Counted from the stretch's first letter, positions 36,902-45,849 are shown. The stretch: DNA of 64,000 nucleotides from Cyclobacteriaceae bacterium (GCA_016786495.1 JAEUUJ010000050.1:94937-158936); one strand, 5' to 3'. Notes: generated by a model not told the origin, from the sequence alone. A program made the numbers and translations.

Positions 36902-38017
36902 ATGCGCAGCTACAACAAAAAAGATATTAAGTGGATAAGCGTCAATGCAATTACGTGGAGCTTATCAAAGCAGCTTTTTCTGGCCATTCAATTGTGGGGA
37001 GTTGGGCGGGCAAACACCGCCCAGCTTCCGGCCAGTCTGCTCTTCACGGTAATTGCATTAACTGGTTTGCTTGAGGGTACTGTATTCGGTTGTCTGGATG
37101 TTATACTGGACCGAGTGTTTAAAAAAATCCGGTTTACCGGGCGCGTCATTATTAATGTGTGTATAAATCTTGGTGTGGGCTTATTGTTGACGACACTCTT
37201 GTTGCCTCCTATGGTTGGCTCTGTGGTTATTAACGAGGTTGCAGCTTTGTCAACGTTACTTGTCACATCCAATGTACTGATTATTGCCATTTACATGTTG
37301 CTGGTAACGTTTCTGCTTCAGTTCTCAAAAGTGGCTGCAATGTGGATCCAAACCCATGATATCAGGCAATTGTTCTCAAGCGATGAACAGGTTGAAGAGG
37401 ATCGCATATTCATGTTCCTGGATATGAAGTCTTCAACTTCTCATGCAGAAAGTCTTGGCCCGGCCCGGTACAGTATGCTCATCCGGGATTGCTTCAGTGA
37501 TATGAGTGAAGCTGCAGGCCGTAACAAGGCTGAACTTTATCAGTATGTCGGAGATGAGGTGGTTTTTACTTGGAAGACTTCAGATGAAAACATTGAGCGA
37601 TCAATTCAGTTATATTTTGAGTTCAAAGAAGCATTGAACAACAGATCAATGTACTACATGAAGCATTATGGAATTATTCCTGAATTCAAAGCGGGCATTC
37701 ATCAGGGTAAGGTAATTCGTGCATGTGTAAGTTCCATCCGAAAGGCAACTGCCTATCACGGAGATGCAATTAATACTGCTTCACGCATTCAGGATAAGTG
37801 TAATGCGCTAAGTTGCGGATTGTTGATCTCCTCAGGATTGAGAAAGGCATTGCCTGAGTACTATAAAACGTTCAGAAAGGGACATTTTCAGCTTCGAGGC
37901 AAACATGAAGTAATTGAACTTTTCACAGTGAAAAGAACAGAACCTGAATCGATAATACCACTACAGTCGATTATGGCTGGTAACAGAACCTTCAGAGTTT
38001 GGCTGAATATGTTTTAG
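36902..38017 (+). CDS. Membrane-bound class III adenylate/guanylate cyclase
   Basis: This 371-residue protein has about four to five membrane helices in the first 160 residues and then a class III cyclase domain at about 170-345. Both metal-binding aspartates are present: D174 in FLDMKSSTS and D218 in YVGDEVVF. The transition-state pair is N291 and R295 in INTASRIQ. The substrate-specifying positions are K263 (EFKAGIHQG) and D288 (YHGDAIN), the Lys/Asp combination of adenylyl cyclases. The catalytic set is therefore complete, and cAMP is the predicted product. It is co-directional with the RND pump, 31 nt downstream, and appears to end the efflux operon. A strong terminator follows. Confidence 0.9.
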   Translation: MRSYNKKDIKWISVNAITWSLSKQLFLAIQLWGVGRANTAQLPASLLFTVIALTGLLEGTVFGCLDVILDRVFKKIRFTGRVIINVCINLGVGLLLTTLLLPPMVGSVVINEVAALSTLLVTSNVLIIAIYMLLVTFLLQFSKVAAMWIQTHDIRQLFSSDEQVEEDRIFMFLDMKSSTSHAESLGPARYSMLIRDCFSDMSEAAGRNKAELYQYVGDEVVFTWKTSDENIERSIQLYFEFKEALNNRSMYYMKHYGIIPEFKAGIHQGKVIRACVSSIRKATAYHGDAINTASRIQDKCNALSCGLLISSGLRKALPEYYKTFRKGHFQLRGKHEVIELFTVKRTEPESIIPLQSIMAGNRTFRVWLNMF

Positions 38018-38099
38018 AGTGTAGTCCGTCTACAAAAAACGGAATCTTAGCAAATCTTCCATAAAATGGTTCGATATTCGACCCTCTAACCCTACACTC
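38017..38099. repeat. Distant 8-bp inverted repeat after the cyclase gene
   Basis: GAGTGTAG (38017-38024) and CTACACTC (38092-38099) are perfect inverted repeats enclosing 67 bases. The first overlaps the stop of the cyclase gene. A nested GTAG...CTAC hairpin is also present. It could fold as a closed RNA domain ahead of the terminator or be chance. Confidence 0.3.
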
Positions 38100-38103
38100 A
38101 AGA

Positions 38104-38150
38104 GCCTTGTAATTATCAGTATATCAGATAGTTGCAAGGCCTTTTTATTT
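38104..38150 (+). terminator. Rho-independent terminator of the efflux/cyclase operon
   Basis: GCCTTGTAATTATC (38104-38117) pairs with the stretch ending CAAGGC at 38140 over 14 bp with two wobbles and a 9-base loop, followed by CTTTTTATTTT. Confidence 0.85.
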
Positions 38151-38230
38151 TCGACATCCGCACGCAAGCAACGCATCATTTTTTATTGTGAAGAAGAGAT
38201 TCGTATACTTGAGCACCTTTTCATTAATAG

Positions 38231-38327
38231 GGCGGGGAAGGGGATTCGAACCCCTATCTTCAGGTGTTCCGGGCTGCTAACCAAGAAAAGCACCGTACGA
38301 TACTCTATCCATTGAGCTACCCCCGCC
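38231..38327 (-). tRNA. tRNA-like sequence with an abnormal anticodon/variable region (possible tRNA pseudogene)
   Basis: Read on the minus strand, this has an acceptor GCGGGGG paired with TCCCCGC, TA, a D arm GCTC-AATGGATA-GAGT and a perfect T arm AGGGG-TTCGAAT-CCCCT. Between the D arm and T arm are 46 bases, about twice the 22-23 of a class I tRNA and longer than usual for class II. I cannot find a clean 5-bp anticodon stem with a 7-base loop. The ends resemble bacterial tRNA-Arg genes. It may be a disrupted tRNA, an unusual isoacceptor, or the scar of an integration into a tRNA gene. Confidence 0.55.
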
Positions 38328-38329
38328 TG

Positions 38330-38491
38330 TTAATCACTTATAAAATGTGCTCTCATCCGCTTGGTGACACTCTTTACCTTTCTCATGTTCCACCTTCGTA
38401 CAGAGTTGTGTTGAGTTAATTGGTAGTTTTCCATAGCTTCAATGGGTGTTAATTCGTTTTCGATTACTTCACAAATGTATGTACTAATACA
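38330..38491 (-). pseudogene. Possible helix-turn-helix (transposase OrfA-like) fragment
   Basis: An open stretch on the minus strand between stop codons reads CISTYICEVIENELTPIEAM and ENYQLTQHNSVRRWNMRKVK and ends at 38330. The 'TPIEAMENYQLTQHNSVRRW' part looks like a helix-turn-helix of the kind seen at the start of IS3-type OrfA proteins. No start codon or complete gene is present. It directly abuts the tRNA-like sequence. Confidence 0.3.
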
Positions 38492-38499
38492 TCACAAAA

Positions 38500-38943
38500 A
38501 TTAATGGTAGAACTACGTAGGATTATATTCCCTAAAGATCCCGGTCTTTATTAAAAAAGTTGACTGAAATGGACTTTAGTGCTATTTAGTGCTACCGTAT
38601 GCAGTCCCGTAAATCCATTCAGAACCTCGATTGTTAACGGCTTATGAAGTGTTCGAAATTTCCGTTTTCTATAGAATCTTCGGTGTAAATGTCGAACTCT
38701 TAAGCTCTTTTTTCAGCGCAGCAGCGGGAGCTTCATTATAGTATTGTTTTGCATTTTGGAAAATTGAAACCACGGACTTCACATAGCTAATTTTATTGCA
38801 ATCAACATCTTTCTGATTTTCCAGTACGGCCTTTAGTTTTCTATGGCTAGCTCAAATGCTTCCGCAATCAGTGGAGTTTCCTCATTCTTCACCCGTATTG
38901 GTTTATTTTCGTTGTCGCACGCCCGCCAGCTGGGCGGATGGGC
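38500..38943. other. Gene-poor stretch with decayed coding remnants
   Basis: No intact gene is seen. The part at 38669-38925 is described separately as a pseudogene. The part at 38500-38660 is AT-rich and carries the direct repeat TTTAGTGCTA (38576-38585 and 38586-38595, with small differences). The palindromic GC-rich element CCCGCCAGCTGGGCGG (about 38923-38938) resembles small dispersed palindromes common in Bacteroidota. Confidence 0.5.
38669..38925 (-). pseudogene. Frameshifted gene remnant
   Basis: Two adjacent minus-strand frames read like one helical protein. The upstream one is DNENKPIRVKNEETPLIAEA...LAIEN, ending in TAA at about 38845. The downstream one starts HRKLKAVLENQKDVDCN and continues ISYVKSVVSIFQNAKQYYNE...LKSSTFTPKIL to a TAG at 38669. 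The switch occurs near 38840. No start codon or family can be named. The remnant lies between the tRNA-like sequence and the orphan membrane protein. Confidence 0.35.
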
Positions 38944-39540
38944 TTATTTTCTTTGAAACAACGGAAGCTTTCCGATCAGTTTGGTCAGGCCGAAACCTAT
39001 AGCCACGAGAATAGCATACACAAATAAGTCGCTCACCAAACCGCTGGCAAAGGCACCGATTATTTCACCTCTCATACCATAGTCGCGATGAAAACTTGTG
39101 ACAATAATCAACACTCGTTCGATAAGCCCGATGAAAAGAAATACACAAGCAAAGCAGGCTCGTATCCATCTGTTCCTGCGAATCGCTGATAGCCATAGCA
39201 ATTGAGGAACAATGGTAAAAACTATAAAACGAAAATATTCAAAAGGAGTTTGTAAGCCCTCGTTGTATGTTGGCATCGCTAAACCTCCAACCACGATTTC
39301 AGATAAACCAAGCAGAATAATCAGGCCGCAACTTGTTTGGTCAATCGCTTGAGCTACAGGACTCGGTGTAGCGCGAATAGGATCCAACCCTGAATTAGAA
39401 GTATCCAGATCGTCCAATAACGTTTTGGTTGTTGTCCGCCTGGAGTGAGAAAAAATCCAGACAAACGTCCACAACGAAAATCCAATGAAAATCGATTTAA
39501 GTAATAAAGTTAGTAGAGCGAAGTTTGACCATTCATTCAC
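38944..39540 (-). CDS. Orphan membrane protein of unknown function
   Basis: This 198-residue product starts from a GTG at 39540 and has five hydrophobic segments: about 7-30, 68-88, 104-122, 128-150 and 166-186. A polar loop (SRRTTTKTLLDDLDTSNSGLDP) separates the first two. No family motif is recognised. It is surrounded by coding remnants and has no operon partner, which suggests an accessory or recently acquired gene. Confidence 0.65.
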   Translation of the reverse strand: MNEWSNFALLTLLLKSIFIGFSLWTFVWIFSHSRRTTTKTLLDDLDTSNSGLDPIRATPSPVAQAIDQTSCGLIILLGLSEIVVGGLAMPTYNEGLQTPFEYFRFIVFTIVPQLLWLSAIRRNRWIRACFACVFLFIGLIERVLIIVTSFHRDYGMRGEIIGAFASGLVSDLFVYAILVAIGFGLTKLIGKLPLFQRK

Positions 39541-39941
39541 GCTGTTAAGATAATTGAAAAATGTGGGTCAATGAATCACAGAGCTGCGCATCTTTTGTTT
39601 GACGTTAAAATATAGATAACTGAATTGATGATAAGCTGTGGGTTAGTTACCATTGATATTCTTGCAGATCACACGCGGAAGGCGGACTCAGGGCTGGCGA
39701 TACCGTGAAGGACGTCAAAGAAAGCAACACGGGAATCTACCTAGTTGCCATTTTGAAATCCATTACTAAACAAAATCGTGTAAAAAAGCATCAGAACTGA
39801 TTTGACACTGCCAATGTAATTCTAGCGTGCATTACAGCACCAAGTTCTCAAGTGTAGCCTGAGTGGGTTAGATGATGCACAGGTAAAAAATTAACAGTAC
39901 ACGCAGAAACAATTTTATCAGTCGTGTGTTATAGCTAATTT
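39541..39941. other. Intergenic region, no intact gene
   Basis: About 400 bases without a complete gene. A plus-strand open piece at 39657-39800 ends LRAGDTVKDVKESNTGIYLV, then AILKSITKQNRVKKHQN and a stop. It reads like the C-terminus of a real protein but has no start and is probably another remnant. Confidence 0.5.
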
Positions 39942-40988
39942 ATGCGTATGACGTTTACATTGTCTGACATATTAGCCTGGGAGCAGAAGTACAGAATCCG
40001 GCTTATCAATTCAATTTCCGGGTATAAAGCGGCTCACCTTATCGGTACGCAAAATGGTGCCGGGCAGCAAAACCTCGCGATTTTCAATTCCATCGTTCAT
40101 GTAGGCGCATCACCACCCCTGATCGGATTTATCATGCGTCCTGTTACGGTAGAACGGCATACGTATTCCAACATTCTGGAAACCGGATGCTACACCATCA
40201 ATCACGTGCACAAGTCGTTTGTGAAAAATGCACATTATACATCGGCTGCTTTTTCACGCGGAGAGTCTGAATTTGAGAAGTGTAACCTCACGCCCCAGCA
40301 TGCACATGATTTTCCCGCGCCCTTTGTGCAGGAAAGTAAAATCAAGTTCGGCTTAACATTGAAAGAAGACATCCTGATTAAAGAGAACGGTGCCCGGCTA
40401 ATCGTTGGGCAAATCGAACATATTTTAATTGATGATGCGGTTGTTGAAGCGGATGGGCAGTTGGACCTTGAAGTGGCGCATGATGTGTGCGTGACCGGCC
40501 TGAACCAGTATTCGTCTGTTTCGAAGTTGAAAAAATTCGATGCGGCATACGTGGAAAGCGTGCCGGATTTTAACGTAAAAGAGCGGTCGGACAGTGTGGT
40601 GTTTGACAAAGAATCGCAGTCATACCCGGCAAGCCTTCTGCCGTACGGAACAAACATCGGGGCTCCCAAAATTACCGAGACCGGGGTGGTGGCCTGGAAG
40701 AATACAAGCATTGCCAACTTCAATCACACGTTCAGCAATAAGATTGAATCGCTGAAGAAGAATTATCAGCAATTGATCAACGAGTATCAGTTGAATGAAA
40801 TGATTTATCACGCGAAAATTAATTTTGAACCCATCGTGGGGCACGTGTACCACCTGTATGTGGATAAAAATCAGGACGAACGATTTTTGTCCCTGATTCC
40901 ACCCTCCAGTTGGAAGGCGGAGCATCTCGGTTCGTTCCGCTTAAATCATGAAAAGATTTGGGAACTGGTAGCGGAGGGCAATGGGTAG
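39942..40988 (+). CDS. Flavin reductase-like FMN-binding domain fused to DUF2452
   Basis: This 348-residue protein has two parts. Residues of about 15-200 match the flavin reductase-like split-barrel: RLINSISGYKAAHLIGTQN, NLAIFNSIVHVGASPPLIGFIMRP, HTYSNILETGCYTINHV. These are FMN-binding features. Residues of about 230-345 match DUF2452: PASLLPYGTNIGAPKITETG, then NFNHTFSNKIESLKKNYQQL and FEPIVGHVYHLYVDKNQDER, ending SLIPPSSWK. DUF2452 is usually a separate small protein. The reading frame is continuous through the joint, with no stop or start between. A two-step flavin-dependent role is possible but unproven. It is convergent with the sugar transporter gene. Confidence 0.85.
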   Translation: MRMTFTLSDILAWEQKYRIRLINSISGYKAAHLIGTQNGAGQQNLAIFNSIVHVGASPPLIGFIMRPVTVERHTYSNILETGCYTINHVHKSFVKNAHYTSAAFSRGESEFEKCNLTPQHAHDFPAPFVQESKIKFGLTLKEDILIKENGARLIVGQIEHILIDDAVVEADGQLDLEVAHDVCVTGLNQYSSVSKLKKFDAAYVESVPDFNVKERSDSVVFDKESQSYPASLLPYGTNIGAPKITETGVVAWKNTSIANFNHTFSNKIESLKKNYQQLINEYQLNEMIYHAKINFEPIVGHVYHLYVDKNQDERFLSLIPPSSWKAEHLGSFRLNHEKIWELVAEGNG

Positions 40989-41028
40989 CATGTTAACGTT
41001 TCGTCAACCACGAATTCAACCTGTTTTT

Positions 41029-42408
41029 TTATTCCCCCGAAAGTTCCCGCTCCAATGTCTCCAGCGGTTTGCCTTTGGTTTCTGGTAAACGGAAAAAGAT
41101 GAACAGAAAATAAATCAGGCATAAGCCGCCATAGATCAGGAACGTGCCCGATTCGCCAGCAGCTTTGGCCAGCACGGGAAAGGTAAAGGATGTTACAAAG
41201 CACGCAATCCACAGCGAGAGCGTGGCAACAGAGATTCCCAATGCCCGGATCTTGTTGGGGAAAATCTCGGCAATGTACGTCCACGTTACCGGGCCGATGG
41301 TAGCAGCATAAACAGCACAGAAAATCAGAATGATGCTGAGCAGTAAATAGCCGTCAGCGTTGGGATTAAAGGTGAAGGCGATCAATGCCCAGCACACCGT
41401 CATCAAAAAGCTTCCGCTCAGTAAGAGTAAACGCCTTCCGACCTTGTCGATGGTAACAATGGCTACGAACGTAAATACACAGTTGATGATTCCGATCGCG
41501 AGGGTTTGAAACAAGGCGTCTCCGGTTTCCAGTCCGGCATTTTTAAAAATCAGCGGAGCGTAGTATAACAACGAGTTGTAGCCGGTTACTTGCGAGAATA
41601 CAGCCACCAGTACACCCAGCGTAACCGGAAGAAAGTATCGTTTTTCCAGCAATACAGAAAGCTTCACCTGTTCCTGGTGTGTGTTAAAACTTTGCCGGAT
41701 GGACGCAAGTTCTTTTTCGCCATACACCTGCCCGCCGATCTTTGTCAGCACATGCCGCGCATCTTCTATCCGGTTTTTCGAGATCAGCCACCTCGGACTC
41801 TCCGGCACCACAAACAGCGCCACGAAAAACAGCATCGCGGGTATCGCCTGAACGCTGAACATCCATCGCCACGCATCTGCACCGCTGTCGGCCAGCAGGA
41901 AGTTGCTCATGAAGGCGAGTAGAATCCCCAGGGTAATGGCAAGTTGATACAACGATACGAGGCGGCCTCGTACGTGTGCCGGTGAAATCTCTGAAATGTA
42001 CATGGGTGAAATCACGGCAGCCATGCCCACCGCCACGCCACCGAGTATGCGAAAGGCAACAAACAAATCGAAACGGTATGAAAATCCGGTTGCTACGGCC
42101 GTTACAGAAAACAGCAGCGCACAAAAGATAAGGGTTACTTTTCGTCCGTAGTGCTCACTCAGGCGTCCGGAGATCACCGCCCCGATAGCACACCCAAGCA
42201 GGATAGAGCTCACAGCCCATCCGAGCGTTACATCGGTTAAGTTGAAATACGGTTCAATGAACGGGATCGTTCCGGAGATTACTGCGGTATCAAAACCAAA
42301 CAGCAATCCGCCCAGCGCAGCAACCACGTTTGCCGTCAGAAGATACCGTTTGTTGAGTTCGATGCTGTCGGCCGATGAAGGCTCGGGCGCAGAATAAGCA
42401 ATTGCCAT
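41029..42408 (-). CDS. Sugar porter of the major facilitator superfamily
   Basis: This 459-residue protein has 12 membrane helices. Sugar-porter signatures are present: GGLLFGFDTAVISGTIPFIE in TM1, GRLSEHYGRKVTLIFCALLF, PMYISEISPAHVRGRLVSLYQL, FVVPESPRWLISKNR, then DKVGRRLLLL and the C-terminal LPETKGKPLETLE. It is a proton- or sodium-driven importer of a hexose, pentose or polyol. The upstream partner in the same direction, 20 nt away, is a phytanoyl-CoA dioxygenase-like gene, suggesting a shared catabolic role. Confidence 0.93.
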   Translation of the reverse strand: MAIAYSAPEPSSADSIELNKRYLLTANVVAALGGLLFGFDTAVISGTIPFIEPYFNLTDVTLGWAVSSILLGCAIGAVISGRLSEHYGRKVTLIFCALLFSVTAVATGFSYRFDLFVAFRILGGVAVGMAAVISPMYISEISPAHVRGRLVSLYQLAITLGILLAFMSNFLLADSGADAWRWMFSVQAIPAMLFFVALFVVPESPRWLISKNRIEDARHVLTKIGGQVYGEKELASIRQSFNTHQEQVKLSVLLEKRYFLPVTLGVLVAVFSQVTGYNSLLYYAPLIFKNAGLETGDALFQTLAIGIINCVFTFVAIVTIDKVGRRLLLLSGSFLMTVCWALIAFTFNPNADGYLLLSIILIFCAVYAATIGPVTWTYIAEIFPNKIRALGISVATLSLWIACFVTSFTFPVLAKAAGESGTFLIYGGLCLIYFLFIFFRLPETKGKPLETLERELSGE

Positions 42409-42428
42409 AGTAAGTTAATAATGCACGG

Positions 42429-43253
42429 TTACTTCAGCGCAACGTCATTCTGCTTTTGCAGAAAGTCTGACTTCGCAGAAAGCTTGCTTCCTTTTCCGGC
42501 CAGAATCGAAGAATCATCCACCATGGTGATCGGAGTGATGCTGGATACATTCTCATCAAACGCAGGCTTGTTAAAAGAAAGATTATAGGCTGAGATCATC
42601 GACCATCGGGCGCGGTCAGAGTTATTCGCTTCCGACCGATGCAGAATGTTACTATGGAAAAACAGCACATCGCCCGGCTTGAGCTCTACGTAAACCAGAT
42701 CCATTCGTTCCAGGCAGGCATTTACATACTCTATTTTCGCGCCCACCTGTTCTCCGGCGAATCCGTGTTCTACGCGCCCAAGTTTGTGTGAACCTTTAAT
42801 CACCTGTAAGCATCCGTTTTCAATCGTAGCCTCCGACAGGGCGACCATCACGCTGATCATCGCATCCGGAAAAAGAAATCCGCTCTTATACCAATAGCCA
42901 TAATCCTGATGCCATTCCCAGGCTCCGCCCACGCGCGGCTCTTTCTGCATCAGCTTCGAATGGTAATGACATACATCTTTTCCGCCCAGCAGGGTTTGTA
43001 CCCCTTGTACCACGCGCTTGCTCCGCGCAAGCAAACCGTAAATGTCATCGCCCGGGTTATACCAAAGCGTGAGCTTGGTTTTCTTGCCGGTCTGGTCGTT
43101 CAGGTCAAACGCATTTTTGCTGACGAGTTCATCTTCCAGTGCAGTTTTATACAGCAGATCGGTTTCGGGTTGCGTAAACATTCCGCGAACGATCGTATAA
43201 CCGTTTTGATTATAGTCCTCGAGGTGCTTGTTTGTAAGGGTTTGATGGCTCAT
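42429..43253 (-). CDS. Phytanoyl-CoA dioxygenase (PhyH) family non-heme iron oxygenase
   Basis: This 274-residue protein has the 2-oxoglutarate-dependent facial triad H115-x-D117 (EWHQDYGYWY) and distal His205 (SNILHRSEANNS). Arg216 (DRARWSM) is the probable 2-oxoglutarate ligand. The jelly-roll order matches PhyH: YNQNGYTIVRGMF at the start and GCLQVIKGSHKLG between the triad residues. The substrate is unknown. PhyH-family members hydroxylate many small molecules besides phytanoyl-CoA. It is first in a two-gene operon with the sugar porter. Confidence 0.9.
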   Translation of the reverse strand: MSHQTLTNKHLEDYNQNGYTIVRGMFTQPETDLLYKTALEDELVSKNAFDLNDQTGKKTKLTLWYNPGDDIYGLLARSKRVVQGVQTLLGGKDVCHYHSKLMQKEPRVGGAWEWHQDYGYWYKSGFLFPDAMISVMVALSEATIENGCLQVIKGSHKLGRVEHGFAGEQVGAKIEYVNACLERMDLVYVELKPGDVLFFHSNILHRSEANNSDRARWSMISAYNLSFNKPAFDENVSSITPITMVDDSSILAGKGSKLSAKSDFLQKQNDVALK

Positions 43254-43569
43254 GGCAACGGATTTTAGATCTAAAAAAGTCAGACACGTTGGATAAAGTT
43301 AAGATTTTAACCGAAAAGGTAAAGTGGTTTTTAACGCGTTTGTGATTTCCTCACAACGACCGGTAATCTTTGTTTGTATGGGAATTTTGAGCGCGCGAAT
43401 CAAAAGATATTGAGATACTAAACCTCCACGTCATAGCCTAACTCACTGGTTTACAATATTTACCGAATTGTCGGTTATTGTATTGAACCTATTTTCTTCT
43501 ATTTTTGATTTCCCGAGCCTTCGATCGAGTTCTAACCTTTGCCAGAGTAACATCTATGAGCATATTGCT
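43254..43569. other. Divergent promoter region between phyH-like gene and histidine kinase
   Basis: A 316-base region with no supportable gene. On the minus strand TAACTTTA near 43295-43305 is one mismatch from the -7 consensus for the PhyH gene. The right part is AT-rich and must contain the promoter of the lipoprotein kinase. Confidence 0.4.
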
Positions 43570-45849
43570 TTGAAAAAGCTCCTCCCATATCTGGTCGTGG
43601 CAGCCCTTGTTCTGGTTGCAATTTCCTGCAATAAAAAAGGTGGCGGAAATAGCGAAGCGGATTTGAAAAGTCCCGAAATCACATCCCTGAAAGTATCACT
43701 CGATTCCATCGACATCCTGTGCCAGGACCCGGCATCGATAAAAATTGCCAGCCGCGTGTATGAAAAAGTGAAGGCCAATGAAGGAAGTCCGCTGCGCATT
43801 CGTACACTTCGGGCGGTATCAACCGCGTTACTGTCAAGATCGTTTCCCACCCGGGCGCAACTGGATTCTGCAGTCTCGTTTGCACACGAAAGTGCTGATC
43901 TGGCATTGGCGGAAAATGATTCCATCGAGTGGGCACTCAACCAGATTCAAATCGGCCGCTACCATTATCTCCGAAGTTATTGGCTTTCAGAATATGACGG
44001 ATCTGCCAGGGCATCAGACGCTTTCTTGCCGGCAATTCACTTTTTGGAAAAAAGAAATGTAAATGAAGGGGTTTCATTTGCCTATTACTGGCTCGCAAGT
44101 TCCATGCGGAAGGGAAAAGATTACTTAATAAAGGTACTTGACTATAAATTGCGCGCACTCCACTATAACGACTCTGCAAAATTTCCGGTACTCAGAGCTA
44201 AAATCTGTAATTCATTGGCGGTAACCTACAACGACTATACGAATGATTTGAACAAAGGAAAGCCCTACCTGCTGCGCGCGAAAACAATACTTGAAAAGTC
44301 GACCGACAGGTTTACGCTATCCATTGTATTGGGAAATCTGGGTAACGTCTTTGAACGGCAGGGTAACATCGACCAAAGCTTGTACTATTATCGGGCGGCA
44401 GCTAACGTGGCACACGCGGCAGAACTCTGGCAGCGCGAAGCCGACGCGCATCACCAAATTACCAAGCTGTACCAATACCTGGGTAAGTACGACTCAGCAA
44501 TGGTTTATCATCAAAAGACTATTGAAACCATCAAAAAGAAGGACACATATTCACCTGACGTAGTGAACAGATGGAAGATCGAGGTGGCTAAAAGTTATAT
44601 TGAAACGGGTCATCGTGATATTGCGCTGCAGTTGGTGAAAGCACTGGAGGAATCGCTGGCTCACAAAACTGCCGAAGCTGCCGAGTTAAATGATATCTCC
44701 GAATCACTGGAACATCTTATTGCGATGTATCAGGTTCTGGGCGATTATAAAAACCTGTCAATAGCGCAAGGTCGGATGATCCAATTTCGCGACACGCTAT
44801 ACGCCCGGGATCAAATGGTTGAGGTGGGCCGGGTTGAGAGTGCATACGAAATAAAATTAAAGGATAGGGAATTGAAGGTGCTTCAGTTATCCGTTGAGCT
44901 TCAGGCGGAAGAAGCAAAAGTGGCACGCTACATTCTTGCCTTATTGGGTGTAGTTGTCTTGATTACAACAATCGGCCTCATACTCGTACTTCGGTTGTTG
45001 AAACAAAAAAACAGGCTCTACAAAGCACTTGGCGAGCGAAACGAAACAATTGAAAAACAACGACAGGAATTGGAACGTAGTCTGAATGACCTTCAACGTG
45101 CCCAGGCGCATATGTTAACAACCGAGAAAATGGTTATGCTCGGCCAGTTCACCGCGGGCGTAGCGCATGAATTGAATAATCCGTTGAATTTTGTATCCGG
45201 TGGAGTCTCTGTTTTGGATGATGTCATTCGGAATTCTTTTTTGAAGGAGGGCACTACGAAAGAGGAAATGGAGGAAGTTTCAGCAGACTTGCATTCGGTA
45301 TTGAGAAATATTAACAATGGCGTAGACCGCATGACCTCCATTGTAGAGAGTCTTCAGATCTTTTCCAATCCACGGGAAGAACTTACCGATAATTCAGAGT
45401 CAGACCTGGCGGACTGCCTGGATGCATCGCTGCTGTTGATAAAGTCCAAGCTTCAGGTCGATAAAATCCGGGTTACTAAGTCGTATGCACCTATTAAAGT
45501 CCGGGGTCATTCGGGGCGAATAAGTCAGGTGTTTATCAATTTGATCGACAATGCGATCCATGCACTGCTAAGCACAGGAGAAAAAGAACGGCATTTAACG
45601 ATCAGCACCACAACCACCGACGACTACGTACATGTGAATTTTGAAGATAATGGTGTCGGTATTCCGGATGAGATCAAGAGTGATATTTTCAACGCTTTCT
45701 TTACCACGAAAGAAACAGGGCAGGGTACCGGGCTTGGATTATTTATCTGCTATAACATCATAAAAGAATTGAGCGGTAAAATCACATTCACGAGCGAAGT
45801 GGGTCGGGGTACAACATTTACCGTGACCCTGCTGCGCTCAAAATTCTGA
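43570..45849 (+). CDS. Lipoprotein TPR-containing sensor histidine kinase
   Basis: The start chosen is TTG 43570, as it gives KKLLPYLVVAALVLVAISC, a textbook lipoprotein signal with Cys20. The open frame reaches back to another TTG at 43468 but adds residues ahead of the signal. The product (759 residues) has TPR-like helices at about 90-430 (YYYRAAANVAHAAELWQREA), one membrane helix at about 455-477 (YILALLGVVVLITTIGLILV), a coiled coil, a DHp domain with phospho-acceptor His533 (GQFTAGVAHELNNPLNF) and an ATPase domain with N box FINLIDNAIHALL and FEDNGVGIPDEI, GTGLGLFICYNII. The sensor is thus tethered to the inner membrane by lipid and by the helix. It is a paralogue of the kinase at 59425. 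Confidence 0.92.
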   Translation: MKKLLPYLVVAALVLVAISCNKKGGGNSEADLKSPEITSLKVSLDSIDILCQDPASIKIASRVYEKVKANEGSPLRIRTLRAVSTALLSRSFPTRAQLDSAVSFAHESADLALAENDSIEWALNQIQIGRYHYLRSYWLSEYDGSARASDAFLPAIHFLEKRNVNEGVSFAYYWLASSMRKGKDYLIKVLDYKLRALHYNDSAKFPVLRAKICNSLAVTYNDYTNDLNKGKPYLLRAKTILEKSTDRFTLSIVLGNLGNVFERQGNIDQSLYYYRAAANVAHAAELWQREADAHHQITKLYQYLGKYDSAMVYHQKTIETIKKKDTYSPDVVNRWKIEVAKSYIETGHRDIALQLVKALEESLAHKTAEAAELNDISESLEHLIAMYQVLGDYKNLSIAQGRMIQFRDTLYARDQMVEVGRVESAYEIKLKDRELKVLQLSVELQAEEAKVARYILALLGVVVLITTIGLILVLRLLKQKNRLYKALGERNETIEKQRQELERSLNDLQRAQAHMLTTEKMVMLGQFTAGVAHELNNPLNFVSGGVSVLDDVIRNSFLKEGTTKEEMEEVSADLHSVLRNINNGVDRMTSIVESLQIFSNPREELTDNSESDLADCLDASLLLIKSKLQVDKIRVTKSYAPIKVRGHSGRISQVFINLIDNAIHALLSTGEKERHLTISTTTTDDYVHVNFEDNGVGIPDEIKSDIFNAFFTTKETGQGTGLGLFICYNIIKELSGKITFTSEVGRGTTFTVTLLRSKF

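Noticed and set aside
39657-39800. Plus-strand peptide LRAGDTVKDVKESNTGIYLV... ending in a stop
   Set aside because: It reads like a protein C-terminus, but there is no start codon and a stop lies directly upstream, so I mention it only as a probable remnant.
43468-43569. Upstream extension of the first lipoprotein kinase
   Set aside because: The added 34 residues would precede the lipoprotein signal peptide and contain no conserved feature. The TTG at 43570 is a better start.
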